Counted from the first letter of the stretch, positions 1-13,378 are shown. The stretch is DNA of 60,000 nt from Strigamia acuminata (GCA_949358305.1 OX442315.1:4962001-5022000), one strand, 5' to 3'. Program-made: numbers and translations. Notes: generated from the letters alone by a model not told the origin.

Positions 1-2
1 TG

Positions 3-1190
3 ATGGGCCCCAAGCCCACAACGGGAAACAAGAACATGTATATTCTCGTAATTATGGACGTGGCCACCCGATGGCCGGAGCTGTACGCCCTCGCGAAGCC
101 CTCGGCTGAAAACATAGTCGAGTGCCTTTACGACGTGGCAATGCGATTTGGGTTTCCCAGAAAACTCATTTCGGATAACGGCCCCCAATTCCGATCAAGA
201 ATATATAAGGACTTCTGTAGAAAATTTAAAATGGATGCATCAAACACCTCCACGTATAATCCTCAGACAAACCCAGTCGAGAGATTAAATAAAGACATAA
301 AATATGCGCTAACAGTATTCACCGATATTCACAATCGATGGGACGAATACCTGCGAGAAATCGCTTTCAGCATTCGCTCAACCGTGTCAAGAACACGCGA
401 ATTCTCACCGGCGTACCTCAACTTCGCCCGCGAATTAAGGATGCCATGGGACCCACGCGTTGCCGAAGCTGTTAACGTATTAGACCCATCGAGCCCACAT
501 GAGTACGTGTGCCGGTTGGAACAGACTATATCCGACACATACCAGCATATGATGGCGCATATTTTCAACATGAGAGAGAGAATCGCAGATAAAGAAGGCG
601 ATCTCGCTTTCGCGAACTTTAAAGTGAATGATCTAGTGTGGAAGGAGGCACACACGTTGTCCAATGCAGCGAGGGGCATCGCCGCCGGTTTAGCCGACAA
701 GAGGGACGGTCCCTATGTAATTGTGGCCGAACACGGCGGCAACGCATACCAACTACGCCGCTTAGAGGACAACAAAAATTTTCAGTCGATACATGGCCGA
801 GATTTAAGGCCATATCTGCCAGAGTTTCCCCAAGAAATCTGGCTGGAAGGTCAGACACACAGCGGCCAAGGGGGCACCGTGGTCGACACGTTCCAAAAAA
901 CAAATGAAGCTGAAAATATAACGGAGGACGAGGACGAATTCTTCGACGCCGAATCCCCAGCCGACGAGGCTCCAACTCAACCGGAGCAACCAATTTCGGA
1001 GAGGGAGGAAGCAGAAGAATGTACTTCTGAAATAGAAAATAAAAAAATTAATAATGAGAAAAATGCCAACACATCGGAGATGAACGAGCAAGTAGAGTCA
1101 CGATCTACGAGCACGTCGAAAATCAACCTTCGACCACGACGAAGCAATAATCCGTTCATTCGGGACGGCAAAGTCGTGGGGAAGAACTAA
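3..1190 (+). CDS. Pol polyprotein, integrase C-terminal part (partial)
   Basis: The frame is open to the window edge, so the start is outside. Residues 1-100 carry the integrase catalytic core: an aspartate in the IMDVATRWPE strand, the SDNGPQF aspartate, and the glutamate of NPVERLN about 35 residues later, which is the D-D-E layout of retroviral and Ty3/Gypsy integrases. Near residues 230-255 a GPY/F-type module (RDGPYVI followed by GGNAYQLRR) is visible, as in many Ty3/Gypsy integrases. The tail is acidic, then ends with a short basic stretch before the stop. It matches the end of the pol at 25713-29783 almost residue for residue in the core. The enzyme joins element cDNA to chromosomal DNA in the nucleus. 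Nothing in the visible part is broken. Confidence 0.92.
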   Translation: MGPKPTTGNKNMYILVIMDVATRWPELYALAKPSAENIVECLYDVAMRFGFPRKLISDNGPQFRSRIYKDFCRKFKMDASNTSTYNPQTNPVERLNKDIKYALTVFTDIHNRWDEYLREIAFSIRSTVSRTREFSPAYLNFARELRMPWDPRVAEAVNVLDPSSPHEYVCRLEQTISDTYQHMMAHIFNMRERIADKEGDLAFANFKVNDLVWKEAHTLSNAARGIAAGLADKRDGPYVIVAEHGGNAYQLRRLEDNKNFQSIHGRDLRPYLPEFPQEIWLEGQTHSGQGGTVVDTFQKTNEAENITEDEDEFFDAESPADEAPTQPEQPISEREEAEECTSEIENKKINNEKNANTSEMNEQVESRSTSTSKINLRPRRSNNPFIRDGKVVGKN

Positions 1191-1570
1191 AAATAAAAGA
1201 AAATGTGGTAACATGGAGCGGAGGCCTTGTAAAATAGAAAGATGTACTTACGAGAGCTGCTGCACATGTTGAGACGCGAAAATTTGGCTAAGTCCAAACT
1301 TCGCAACGAATTGTCGCAGTCACCACTAACAGACGAGAAGTTATGACGTAGCGGGCGACCACGTGACAACGAAACCACGCGGTCGACCCCGTAGCGTCAT
1401 TGCCAGCACGGCGGATCTCGCAAAATACGAGACGCGTTCGAGACCCACAATTCTCAGCGTCGATAGGCCCAGTTTCCGACTGTTTTTAACACGACGAGAC
1501 GTGTTTTTGCTTCTCCCCCAAAGAGAAAGACAAAGACCTCTCAAACAAAACTTCATTTTCCTAAATTGAA
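1191..1570 (+). promoter_or_regulatory. pol-ORF3 spacer with conserved CCCGTAGC/GCACGG motif
   Basis: Non-coding spacer between pol and the first exon of ORF3. It keeps two short segments that also occur in the corresponding spacer of the complete element: a GAAAATTT(G/C)GCTAAGTCCAA block near 1279, and an ACCCCGTAGC...GCACGG motif at about 1386-1411 which occurs three times in the other element. Conservation of these blocks where the surrounding spacer has diverged suggests a regulatory or RNA role, for example in making the ORF3 message. That role is inference. Confidence 0.5.
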
Positions 1571-4500
1571 ATGGCCGATCGACGCAACCCACGATTAGAG
1601 CCGAGCGCATCGTCGAGAGACGAGAGCGACGGCCTAATCGTAAATGCAGAAGAAGATGAGAATTGGGACGAACAACCGCCGTTGCAGGTAAATTAGTGTG
1701 ATTTCCCCAGAGAAATCACATAATTCTTTGAATCTGTTGCATCCAACCCAGATTGGAGCGTGACTTGTGACTGATATATTTCTTTCTGTTTTATTGTTGA
1801 TTTAAGGCTGGCTAAAAACCCGAGAGTGGACCCAGATTCACCTCGGAGTCAAGGCCGCCAAAAAACTAGAACAAAGGAAGTGTTCGCGGAATGGCGTCGT
1901 GGCAAACCAAAACCAAAACTAAAGGTTTTCTTTCTTTTAAATTTAAACATCGTAATAAATTAAAATACGATTAGAGTTAAAATAAAAAAGTTTAACGTAA
2001 AATTAAAAATTTAACGATCGGTTTTGCCTGCGACCCCTTCCTAAAAGCGGATCACCTGAGTTCAAAAGTAGTGTTGGATCAGCGCTACGACGGCGGAGAT
2101 CATCGCAGAACTGCGAAACAAGAAAATAAGACCGACGGCCGCAACAAAAGAAAGGAGTTGCTGCCACCGTCGATCTTGAGCATATTTCTGATCCCCATCG
2201 TTAACTGGGATTTATTATATTAATCTTGTGATCTAAAATTATTCAGGTCGACCCGCTAGAATCGTGGGACGCCCTGCCTCCGACGGCGTCAACCGCCAAC
2301 AACATCTTTCGCGGAGCCCTGCCGATTTACCTGCGGCAGGCCTATCCTGCAGAGACCAGCGCCTGGAAAATCCGATTGATGTATTCCAGGACCCTCGAGG
2401 AAAAATTCGAGCGATCGAAAACGCTGGTCGAGTGCATGACGAAGGAGATGAGGGAGCGAGTGGGGCCGCGGATCCCACCCGATGCGGATCCGCCGAGCCC
2501 CGTTTACTCCGGGTATCTGGAAGAGGCTTACCCAGGCACGGTGGCCGAGCTGCACACCTCCCACAGGTGGCGCGAGGCCCCGACCTTGGCAGCCCGCCAG
2601 AGAATAGTGGACGACGAGATCAAACGCTTAAAGCGCACCGAGACTCACGGAGTAACCCGAGTTCTCGAGAGAAACGGTTTCTCCCCCGAAGAAATCCGTA
2701 GATGGCTTCGCGACATCGAAGAAGACCATCTGACACCCAGATGGATACCGCCGGCGAATTTTACGGCCACGCAGTCTGAGATGTGGCAGTTATACCACGC
2801 TGGTATCCTGGGAAGTCGCCGCCATCACAGAAGATCGAAGCGTCCGGCGGAGTCCGCTCCACGCGGACCCGCACGAAGAAGACAGGCCGTCTCCCCAATA
2901 GAGGCCGGCCCGTCAACGAGTCGCGACTACCGCAGCCGCTCGAGCAGCTCCAGTTCCCGAACTCGAGTTGTCGTGCGCTCGGAGTGTCGCCGAGTAGTAA
3001 CGCTCGAACCTGCCTCGCCAGACGACGCGCGGGCTGAGCGAACAGTCGGATCTTCCGCCCACTGGGCTGCGAGGACCGAGACACACCAAGATCGAGGAAA
3101 GAAAAGATCCTCGCTGTTTATGGCGATTACTACACAGTCGTCAGATCAATCCTCGTCGCGACGAACCGTCTCATCGCACCAGAGACCGGATTCTCCGACG
3201 GACGTCCCTCAGAGGACGGTCCAACGAAGGTCCGTCGCGGCCAGCACCAGGAGGAATCGGAAGCGTAAAATACGACAGAAGATGCGTGCACAGTCTCTGA
3301 TCGCTAAAGGATTGGAGAAAGAGCGAGAGATGGCCGCCGCGAAAAGATCCGAACCCCGAAGTCTCGGACCCACGGCTGGGCCATCCAGGCTCCAAGCGGA
3401 GATCGATTTGGGAGAATTGACGGAGGAACAATTGTCCCAAGATGAGTCGGATAAGGATGGACCGGTTACGAAGCAGGATCTGGCCGTGGCTTTGAAGAAC
3501 GCCTTCCGAGGATACGCGGCCAACCGGCCGTCGAGCTCAACACCGGCTGTGCCAACCGCGCTTGTGCCCCCACAGGTGCAACCGCGATGGCCGCCACTCC
3601 TCGAGGGTACAAACCCAGCCGTGACCGCGTGGACTCCTCCCCGGATGATTCCGGTGGGAGATCCAACTCCGAAACGGGTCAGATACGATGACTTACCCGG
3701 GTTGGGCCGTCCACCATCACCCCCAACGCCGCGCGTGTATCGACCTCATCGCAACGCCGAGTGGTACGCACAGCGGGAGATGGACGCCCGGTGCCGGCGT
3801 GAAGCGGCCTATCCTCCACTCAGCGAGCTACAGGAATATCTGGCCGAATACGAGAACCCCGCGATTGCCGAGTTGGCCATACGACAGGCCGACGCCGCCC
3901 AGACTCACCACATCAATTGGGCGATCGAACAGATGCGGACGCTGTCACAACAATTCAGTGACAATCCGGACCGCGCTCACCCCTGCCATCGGAGCAGTTT
4001 GAATTTGGCCGTGACGAACGTCTTGGCCCAGCTGTTGTCCCTGGGCGTCTTCTTGGACAGTCGGCAGGCTATGGCGGCCTGGACAATCGTCGACCGTGAG
4101 GGAGTTCACCTTCCTCGGGCGTTGTACCAGGTGTGGGCCGGATGGACTCCTGAGCCCGCCTCGCTGCGCTTCGACCTGGCCAGAAATACAGAAAACCCAG
4201 GCCTACAGTTTTCAAAGATGCGTTCGTTAGCATTCCGCTACCGGAACCCCGGAGTCCACCCTTCCTTGTTGCGAACAATTCGGGAGGCTCCGGAGATACC
4301 AGGAACGGCAGCAAGCCTCCCACAGGCCATCGAGACCGCCCCCCCAGAGGCGGCGGTCCAACCATACATACCGACCCCAAAGCCGGTATTCCCGAAGGAG
4401 AAGCGGTAAGCGAATCGACCCAAATTGATTCCGAAACGCTCCAACCGAGGACCGCGAACTCCTCCGCTGCCCTCTCCTTCACCACCAGCGGCAGAGCTGG

Positions 4501-5033
4501 CCGCTCTTGCAACAGAGCCGGCTACGCCACCGTTGGAGAGTCCAATGGAGATCCCACTTCCTCCATCGCCTCCGCCGCCCCCAGCAGCGCAGCTTTACTT
4601 GAGGTTGGGAGTGGAATACCCATTCCTCCAGATGTCGGAGTTAACGCGACAACGCATCATTGACTCCGATGATCACGGCGAGTCGATCCTCAAATGGCTG
4701 AACAGAGAGGCCCGATCCACCATGGACGCCGTCTTCCATCGCCGTATCCTACGGGCCCACAGGAAACCCGGATCGAGCGCCGAGTCGCGAAGGATTCGGC
4801 TCGTTCCAGACCGATTCCCTGCATCTACCCGGATTTGGATCCATGAGCGTACGGGGTTGATTGGCGAGCCAGTCGGCGGTCACCCGCAGTACTTCATCAA
4901 CGAGCGACAAAATCCTGCGGATCTGACAACCTCTCTACCCCCGGATTTACCACCGCCGCCACCGGCAGTGCCACCGGTTATCCTCCGCCCATGCAGAGGT
5001 GTATTGCCGGCGCTCCGCAGAGGAGAACGATAA
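1571..5033 (+). pseudogene. Element A ORF3, two exons, one in-frame stop
   Basis: A third ORF in the position where env would sit. Exon 1 (1571-1687, 39 codons) starts at ATG and encodes an acidic peptide with EEDENWDEQ. It ends CAG at a GTAAAT donor. Exon 2 begins at 2247 after TTATTCAG, in phase 0, and runs open to a TAA at 4407-4409. The same frame then continues open to 5033. Total length with the stop ignored is close to that of the intact homologue (about 951 aa). Shared blocks are IFRGALP near the start of exon 2, RQAMAAW..VDREGV in the middle, and FHRR(I)LRAHR with W.HERT toward the end. The middle is rich in Arg, Ser and Pro, with basic clusters that could be nuclear signals. There is no signal peptide or membrane segment, so it does not look like an envelope. 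Function unknown. The single TAA suggests recent decay. Confidence 0.72.
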
Positions 5034-5078
5034 AATTTGAGATCGCTCCGATCCGAGATCGAAGCTGGAGGAGGGACG

Positions 5079-5899
5079 TGTGGTGACCCAGTTGGATAAT
5101 TGTCCCCCCAGGGCGGATACTTGTCCTCTGAGTCACTATGATTGAAGAGTCGTTCCCCCCTGAGCTGGCTCCACCTCCCCATGGCAGGTGTGTGCCCCGA
5201 GGGGGAGGAAGCGGCTGGTGGTCAGCCCCCATTGGTTGATCGCCGGCCCTTCACCCCACTGCATAAAAGGCCGTGTTTCCCGCCTAAAGTCAGAACTTAC
5301 ACAAACGACACCAAGAACACAGCAACTACCTCACCGTCAGGCCAACTTCAACTACAAGTTAGGATTGATCGAGGATCGCTGAGTAAAGTGCGAACTGTAA
5401 CTCTCACGAAGTCACTTGCGAGCTATTCCTGCGAAAGCACGAGAATAGCCCTTGTGAAATCACCCAGAATAATCGCCCAGACGATTATTCGCCGAAGTAA
5501 GTGTCCGAGTGCTTTGTAGGGAACCCCAAAGTTCCTAGACGAGGCCTCTGCGACGCTAAACCAAACCCTAGACAACAGGCACGGATAGAAGACTCGAAAG
5601 AGCATTCCACCGCGTCCGTGAAGACGAATCCGTGACGAATTAACGACAACTCGAGACGCCGCCTTTGTTCCGCCGACCACGCGGAATCGACGACGCCATC
5701 TTGAGAAATCCTTTGTTCGACGCTGACCACGTCGACTCTAGAATTATTACTGAGTGTATTTTAAAGGCATAAAGCCTGGTGAATAAATTACCTGTTTATT
5801 TACATACATTTAGTATTCATTTGGGTATTTGCATAATTGATCACAGGTAAAGTATTACACGTTAGCGCTATTTAAACCTATACCAAGTAGGACGCGACA
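5079..5899 (+). repeat. 3' LTR of element A
   Basis: About 821 bp beginning TGTGGTGACCCAG and ending GACGCGACA. These ends resemble those of the 1016-bp LTRs of the complete element (TGTTGTGACCCG...GAGCGCGACA), and a purine-rich priming tract lies immediately before it. A GCATAAAAGG TATA-like box lies near 5261, AATAAA near 5780, and a GACGCCATCTTG motif near 5692 that is also present in the other element's LTR. The right border is where UAP56-like coding sequence starts. No second LTR is visible, so the border call rests on the TG...CA ends and similarity. Confidence 0.8.
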
Positions 5900-6830
<931 letters not shown>

Positions 6831-7262
6831 TTTAGTTGTACTTTTATTTTAACTTGTTATGTGCAAATGTAATGAGTAAATGACTGCAGTTGTAAAATTT
6901 ATCAAAATTATATTTGAAAGTAAAAATATACAAATTCAAACGAGCATTTCTTGAATAAACAATTACATCAACTCCAAGTCACCGTCGGTCTCTATTGATT
7001 CAACAGAGTGTTGAATCCATGTTAAATTTATTTTTGGATAGAATGTTGACATAGATTTAACATCGCATCAACATTAACGGTTTACACAGATTCAACACGG
7101 AGCGGTCTACACAGATTCAACATCAATCGCTCTATGTTGATTCAACATAGAGCAGTCTATGTTAAATCTATGTTAAATCAAATTGGGATAGAACATTGAC
7201 ATAGATTTAACATCGCATCTATATCAACAGGTCTATGCAGATTTAACACAGAGCGGTCTATA
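6831..7262. repeat. AT-rich spacer with short inverted repeats
   Basis: No gene seen. From about 7000 to 7260, phrases built on TCTATGTTGATTCAACATAG recur in both orientations at roughly 45-bp spacing, making a cluster of small imperfect palindromes just before the foldback element. Its meaning is unclear; it could be the eroded end of another mobile element. Confidence 0.45.
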
Positions 7263-8025
7263 CAGGGTGGAACAAAAGTCTGTTCCCCTCAAATATTTCC
7301 TGAGCAATTGCATCTAGGCCAACTTTGATGAAGCGATCGTATAGGAAGTTGGGTGAGAGCAATCCAATGATGTCATCAAATTTGACCTTGAAGGCCATTT
7401 TCAAGGTTATTCACTTGCTAACTTCTAAACCAATCAGGTTAGAGCAAAAAAGTCAATTACAAAGTTGTAGAGCATCATCAAATTAGTACTATCCAACTTA
7501 TCTTAGTCATCTTAAGTTAAATGTTTTCCTTTTAAAAAGAAGACAAATCAGCTGAAATAAAGCCAGCCATTGTGACAAAACTTAAATTTCTATCACAAAA
7601 ATACTGAATTACTTAAATAAACATATTCAAATGTGTATCATTATGCAAGTAAACAAGAACAACCACTGCCTTTTTTTAATGCCCTAATAATTATTTTATC
7701 ACAAGAATAAAAAATTTCACTTTGCTGATTTTTTTCTGATTTGTCTCCTTTTGAAAAGGAAAACATTTAACTTAAGATGACTAAGATAAGTTGGATAGTA
7801 CTAATTTGATGATGCTCTACAACTTTGTAATTGACTTTTTTGCTCTAACCTGATTGGTTTAGAAGTTAGCAAGTGAATAACCTTGAAAATGGCCTTCAAG
7901 GTCAAATTTGATGACATCATTGGATTGCTCTCACCCAACTTCCTATACGATCGCTTCATCAAAGTTGGCCTAGATGCAATTGCTGAGAAAATATTTGAGG
8001 GGGAACAGACTTTTGTTCCACCCTG
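7263..8025. mobile_element. Foldback element with ~285-bp inverted arms (CAGGGTG ends)
   Basis: The left arm (7263 to about 7545) is repeated almost perfectly in reverse complement from about 7740 to 8025. The ends are CAGGGTGGAAC...GTTCCACCCTG, flanked by TA on each side, consistent with a TA target duplication of the Tc1/mariner type. The short centre (about 200 bp) has no ORF, so this is non-autonomous. A transcript across it would fold into one long near-perfect hairpin. A second element of the same build but different sequence is at 51497-52265 and shares the CAGGGTG end. Confidence 0.85.
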
Positions 8026-8499
8026 TATAACACTAGTAAACCATTTGTAAATTCAGTTCACTACAGACGCCCAACAATTTCTACTAATAACAATGGCCAT
8101 CGAAATGGGTAGACAATCCGAGGAAAACCTGCTCTGTGCTTCGGTTTTTGGTACTTTTTCGGTGTTTGATTTTTTTTTTTTTTTTTTTTTTTTTTTACTG
8201 TTTCATCGAAAGTTTTGCAAAAACGGTACGTTTCATCGAAAAAGGAGGAAATGACCCGACTTCAACTGAAAGAACTACTCACTACATACTGAGCAATTAC
8301 TAAAGAAAAGTGCCAACTGCCATGTGATTTTCATTCTACACTAATGTAATTTACGATTGAATACTCTAGATGTCACTAGTAACTCAAACTGTGAAAATCA
8401 AGTGGCTCTAACTGGTGGCAGCTAGATAAACTAAGCGCAGCACTTGTGGTTTGTCAAGGCCGCTCGTCAGGCTCTGCGAGTGAGTTTAGTTCACTTGTC
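8026..8499 (+). promoter_or_regulatory. 5' flank of TRAF-like gene 1
   Basis: No coding sequence. It contains a poly-T run (about 8168-8196). From about 8265 it holds a block also found upstream of TRAF-like genes 3 and 4 (near 45018 and 50487), so it was duplicated with the genes and probably holds their promoter. No clear TATA box was recognised. The last bases before the ATG match at all the paralogues. Confidence 0.5.
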
Positions 8500-11400
8500 A
8501 TGGATTCAACGATTGTTAGTTGTATCAGGTAATTCCGTAATGGGCATTCATTCTATATTCTTTACACTAGATATTCTAATTTGGGTGATACAATGAGTTT
8601 AGTTGCTAGAGAAGTTTGTAAGGGAAATTTGTCAGCGAAAAATTTCGTAAACCGAGAGTAAAGCTTGCACCGGACTGGCGATACTAATCGATCACAAGTT
8701 TTGTTATTTTTTAGCATAACTTTTTCTTTTAATTTTTTTGTTTAGTTGTGGTCTGGAAGGTCAGAAATTGAAGGCACAGGCTTGTGGTCACGTGTACTGT
8801 CGGAGATGTGTTGCAAATGCAGAATCCAGTGGACTAGTCGTTTGTTCGCTTAGTCATTCCAGTTCAGTAAGTTAACATAATGTTTGTTTTTTATTAAAAG
8901 TGGACTGTTAATTGCAATTTTTATTTTTATTTTAGGAGAAACTTGTTGGAATCTCGATTTCGGATGAAGATATTTGTTGTTACTGCAATAGTGTACTGGA
9001 TTTTGAAAACATAAAAGTAATTATGACAATGATGGCATACCAAACCAACCATAAATGGGGCTCCTTGAAAAAATTTCATAAAAATCTAAAAATTTCAGAA
9101 AAATCTAAAAATTTCAGAAAAATCTAAATATTTCAGATAAATCTAAAGATTTCAGAAAAATCTAAAAATTTCAGAAAAATCTAAAAATTTCAAAAAAATC
9201 TAAAAATTTCAGAAAAGTCTAAAAATTTCAGAAAAATCTAAAAATTTCAGAAAAATCTAAAAATTTCAGAAAAGTCTAAAAATTTCAGAAAAATCTAAAA
9301 ATTTCAGAAAAATCTAAAAATTTCAGAAAAATCTAAAAATTTCAGAAAAATCTAAAAATTTCAGAAAAATCTAAAAATTTCAGATAAATCTAAAAATTTC
9401 AGAAAAATCTAAAAATTTCAGAAAAATCTAAAAATTTCAGAAAAATTGATCAATTTTGTTTGAAACTTATCAAGATGGTCTAAAATTTTTCTGAAATTTG
9501 TCAAAAATATATTAAATTTTGCAGAAATTCACTAAAAATTCCGTAAAAGAAATTAAAAACTTTGATAAAGGCAGTGGCTAATTCACATTTGACGTGAACG
9601 TGTTATTTCCATGGAGCGCTGTGATTGGTTGATCAATAGATCGTGTAGGTTTGTTTTCTCAGTGAACGTTTTCTAAGCGCTATTTTCACAAAGTTTTCAA
9701 GTTTTTTTTCTCTCCATTAACCTTATTTCACCCCTAAGACACTGCAGGCTGAGTTTGGCTTGTGCCAAGCCAGACTAATTAAAAATAATACGGAGTAAAT
9801 ATCTTTAGTGGTGGTAACTCGAATATAAATTAGTACATTTGAGATCACCGCAGAGCAGCAGCCAGAAAAGTCAGGTTTTAAAAAACATTACCTACTTTTG
9901 ATTATTAGGGCCATTACGCTAAGTGTGACATGTATCCAATCAACTGCGACTATTGTGACGGGAAGTTTATTCGCCGCACGGTTAGTACAGTAAGTACAAC
10001 TGGTCCAGTGTCTATAAACACATTGTTTGATGCAGATGGACACCCATGTGCAAGAATGTGGACGCAATTTACGTTGGTGCAAGTTTTCTCCGATTGGATG
10101 TCGATTTCAAGTGATTTCAAGCGAATAAAACGATAAAGTGTAATAATTTTTCTAACTATTATTATTGCAGGGAACTCGATCGGAAATTGAATGCCACGAA
10201 AGGGATAGTGTTCACACGGAGTTTATGATGAGATTATTGTTGAATATGCAAGCTGAGGTAAAATTGCATTGGGTCTGGTCAGTATTCGGATGGATGATCT
10301 GCTGGGAATCCCAGTTGCTTATCTTATCCTTGTTTGATTAAGATATTGTTTCATGTTTCTATGGCAAGAACCCACCTCCAACTGGGTTTTCTGTACTTTC
10401 CCCAGTTCTTGGTGCAAATGCAAGGTTGTGTCCTTAAGAAAGTCATCCAACACATCGTGGCTTGCATGGCTGAAACTACGGTCCTGCACCCTGCCTAATA
10501 ATGTCTATGGGTCATGCTAAGTGGCGCATCACAAACACTTACCCCTTATAGGCTTCGGTTGTTGGGGTTAACAGAGCTCATGCGACAGTAATAAACGTAA
10601 TGAATAATATCTTATTTGTGTTTCAGCAATCGAGTAATGGATCGATGTTGGCGAATTCGCTTAACGAACTTCTGTCGCACAAGGGGTTAATTAACAGTGT
10701 TCAGGTACTCATTTGGATAAAGCGGATGATTTAATGTTATACGAAAGCTGCAGTTAGAATTGTTTAAACTAGTGTAAAGTGGACAACATTGTGGAGAAAA
10801 CAGCAGCAGCAGTTGTCAATGCTGAACAAAACGAGGGCTGTGTGAAGATGAAGGGAGTTCAAGGTAGAATAAATGTTTTTTGGTTTTTTTTAAAAATAAG
10901 TTAGAGAATTCAAAATAACTAGGGTTTCGTTACCGGGAAACCGGGGTAAAACGACCATTTTTGATGAAAACCGCCCTTTTTGTCGCCTGATTTTTTTTTT
11001 GTCCCCGGAATACCGATTTCCCGGGAGTACCTACCATTTTGGTACCGGGAACCGGGAATTAAAAGAAGGCGGGAAAATAGAAACCTTAAAAATAACTTGA
11101 TCTTCACTGTCAATTGAAATTGTGAATAATGTCATGTTTTCCCACTAGGTGAAACACCAGAAATCAACTGGTGATAACACAGCCTGTTGTTAATTTAGCA
11201 TATGCAGATTCCCACATGTTTACTCACTCATTTCCAATAGTACACTGTTTTTATTTGGTTCCTATACTTACAATGCAATTTACATATTAAAGGTTTCTAC
11301 CAATCAACATATTGTCACCAGTTGGCAAAGTGCACTATTTTAGGAAACGCAACACTAATCTTCAGTGATCTTTTTATAATTAAAAAATTGTATTATTATC

Positions 11401-13378
11401 TGTTCATTTCTGGTGTTTCACCTAGTGGCAAAACATGAAATTATTCACAATTTCAATTAAAGCCTGCACAGACGTTCCAGGTTTTTTTGAACACACAGTG
11501 GAAGTATTTTTTCATTTAAATTATTTATGATAATATTTGACTAGATCATTTGGAAGAAACTATAAAATGCCAAGAATTGGAAATTAATTCATGTAAGCAG
11601 CGGATAATTGAGCTTGAAAATAAAGAAACTGAATTGATGGAACTTGTTAATCGATGTCTGGGTTTGGAGCAGTTGGTTAAGAATTTGGGTAAGTCTTTTG
11701 TCATTTCATTTGAAGCGCCAAACCGAGTTGATCACTTTGTTTTAGACGAAAGCAAGAATTTGTTCAAAGTCGAGATGGATCATCTGATGAATGATCACAA
11801 GCAGTTGGAAAAATCTTTGGGTAAAATGTTGAGTTCTTATCTGTTTCTCATCACTTTAATTGCTATTTAAATCATTCTTAGATACATTTGAGGAAGGTTA
11901 TGCAAAAAGCAAAGGTACAATTTGCATATTGTGTAGAGAAATGGATAAATTTTGGATAAATTTTGGGATTTAATTTGACTATTTGGATAATTGTTGCAGA
12001 CCGACTAACTCAACAACAAACCCAACAATCTGATAAAACTCAGGAAATTGAAAACAATTTAGCTACTTTGATAACAGCAAACAGTGAGTTATTTAATTCA
12101 AATAATAGAATGTGTTTCAGTGATTTACAAAACGTTTTTTCATGTTTTGTTTTTAGATCAATTGGCTAAAACTGTGGGTAAGTGCATCATGCTGGGCAGG
12201 ACCGATTTAGCACGTCCCATTTCGACGCGTCCAATTTCGGTGCCCAAAGCATCACTATTTTGCGCACTCACTATTCTATGTCGTGGCTGTTTATTTTTGC
12301 GCCAATTTGTTTTGATATTAAATAAAACATAAAACATTGGATCTGCGCAATCAATTGGCGCAGAGTTGGGACCGCACGGGACTGGGACGTGCGGAATTGG
12401 GCCATGATGGCCCGTGATGGGGCCGTGTTTACAAGCAACAAAATTCCACTATAATTGTGCCGAAATGAAACGTCTATTTGCCTTTGCCATTATACAGAGA
12501 GGGTTTAGGGAATCAAGAGCTAATCTGGTTTCAAATTTTCATTCCCGCGGAGACATTGGAACATTCGGGAGTAATTAATTGTTCATAGAAGCGACTGATT
12601 GAACTTATCTTGACCATTACGTCATCTCTATTAAGATTAAATACTCTCATGTTACACAGTTTCTTTACTTCTGTAATAATTATATCTTGACAAACTAAAT
12701 TTGACATTTTGTTTCAGTTGACAATAAAAAGATGTTGAACGACAAAATTAATGCAGTGGAGAAATCACAGTTGGACAGTGGCAAACTTCTCGGTAAATTT
12801 CTTATGTCTTTCCTAGTTTCTGAAACATTAACGATTTTAATGGAGATAAAGTAATTGTAGATGTCAAACAAAGCCAAGAATTGAGCAAGTTGAGGTTAGA
12901 ACTGGCACCAAATCTCTCTTCATTTGAATACATCTGGAAAGTGAAGAAGTTTGCAGAGCTTCAAACTAAGGCGAAATCAGGCACAGAGATTTACACATTT
13001 AGTGAACCTTTTTATAGTGACAAGTACGGCTATAAACTGCGACTACAACTCGGTCCAAATGGTGTTGGTACTGGGAAAGGAAAGCATTTATCGATTTATG
13101 TTATAGTGATGAAAGGTCCGAACGATGCAATTCTTAAGTGGCCCATTGAGTATTCTGTAAAATTGAGTGTGTTGGATCAGGTGGAACATAAGGATCATCG
13201 TTATAAAGAATGGACATCTGATTTAACTAAAAGTGAAGGTGCTTTTCACAAACCAGTGACTGCAAAAAATACAAGCTGGGGAATAGGATGTTTTATTTCG
13301 TTAGACGAACTTAAACCATTATATTTAGTGGATGATACTATTTTCATCAAGCTAGATTTAACCATCACGTGTTTATAA
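8500..13378 (+). CDS. TRAF-like protein 1 (RING, TRAF zinc fingers, coiled coil, MATH)
   Basis: Fifteen exons in consistent phase give about 527 aa: 8500-8528, 8746-8866, 8936-9016, 9909-9980, 10036-10110, 10171-10257, 10627-10704, 10773-10863, 11545-11688, 11746-11820, 11882-11914, 12000-12083, 12157-12177, 12718-12792, 12861-13378. Exons 1-3 form a RING (CISC formed across the exon 1/2 join, then CGHVYCRRC, then CCYC). Exons 4-6 carry Cys/His TRAF-type fingers (YPINCDYC; HVQECG then GC). Exons 8-14 are predicted coiled coil. The last exon is the MATH/TRAF-C domain with FEYIWKV, GYKLRLQL, GKHLSIY, MKGPNDAILKWP and the LYLVDDTIFIK end. TRAFs bind receptor tails by the trimeric MATH domain and act as adaptors or E3 ubiquitin ligases; the RING ligands are all present. 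Exon 11 is shorter than in genes 3 and 4. It is the first of four head-to-tail copies. The receptor it serves is unknown. Confidence 0.9.
9065..9447. repeat. 19-bp minisatellite in intron 3 of TRAF-like gene 1
   Basis: About twenty copies of a unit reading roughly AAATCTAAAAATTTCAGAA, with few changes. Intron 3 of gene 3 has a related array at 45850-46075, and intron 3 of gene 2 has only a few decayed units near 37540. The seed therefore predates the duplication and the arrays expanded separately. Confidence 0.9.
11112..11458. mobile_element. Small inverted-repeat element in intron 8 of TRAF-like gene 1
   Basis: Arms of about 52 bp (11112-11163 and 11406-11458) are reverse complements with few mismatches; one end reads AATTGAAATTGTGAATAAT. 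There is no ORF in the centre. The matching intron of gene 3 retains only a right-arm-like stretch near 47622-47655, so either that copy lost the rest or the arm was ancestral intron sequence copied in inverse. It looks like a MITE; the target duplication is not clear. Confidence 0.6.

Larger units (their letters stand above)
1..5899 (+). mobile_element. Ty3/Gypsy LTR retroelement A, 3' portion
   Basis: The 3' part of a long LTR retroelement cut by the window edge. In order it has the integrase end of pol, a roughly 380-bp spacer, a two-exon third ORF, a purine-rich tract at 5067-5078 and a 3' LTR. Its pol and ORF3 are clearly homologous to those of the complete element at 21518-35017, but the two are well diverged, so they are separate families or old lineages. 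It ends abruptly in a UAP56-like reading frame, so it inserted into that sequence. The other junction, gag and the 5' LTR lie outside the window. ORF3 carries one in-frame stop, so this copy is probably not autonomous for that protein. Confidence 0.88.

Noticed and set aside
4406-4592. The stop in element A ORF3 might be removed by splicing, since GCG|GTAAGC looks like a donor
   Set aside because: The nearby CAG acceptors (ends at 4584, 4587, 4592) all give introns not divisible by three, so the frame would be lost; a nonsense mutation is simpler.
9065-9447. CRISPR-like array of regular short repeats
   Set aside because: Units are directly tandem without unique spacers, and the host is an animal; it is a minisatellite.
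9888-10136. Small ORFs on both strands at the TRAF finger exons (same at 38134-38403, 46729-46989, 52774-53055)
   Set aside because: They read through exon-intron borders of the TRAF genes or are antisense shadows.
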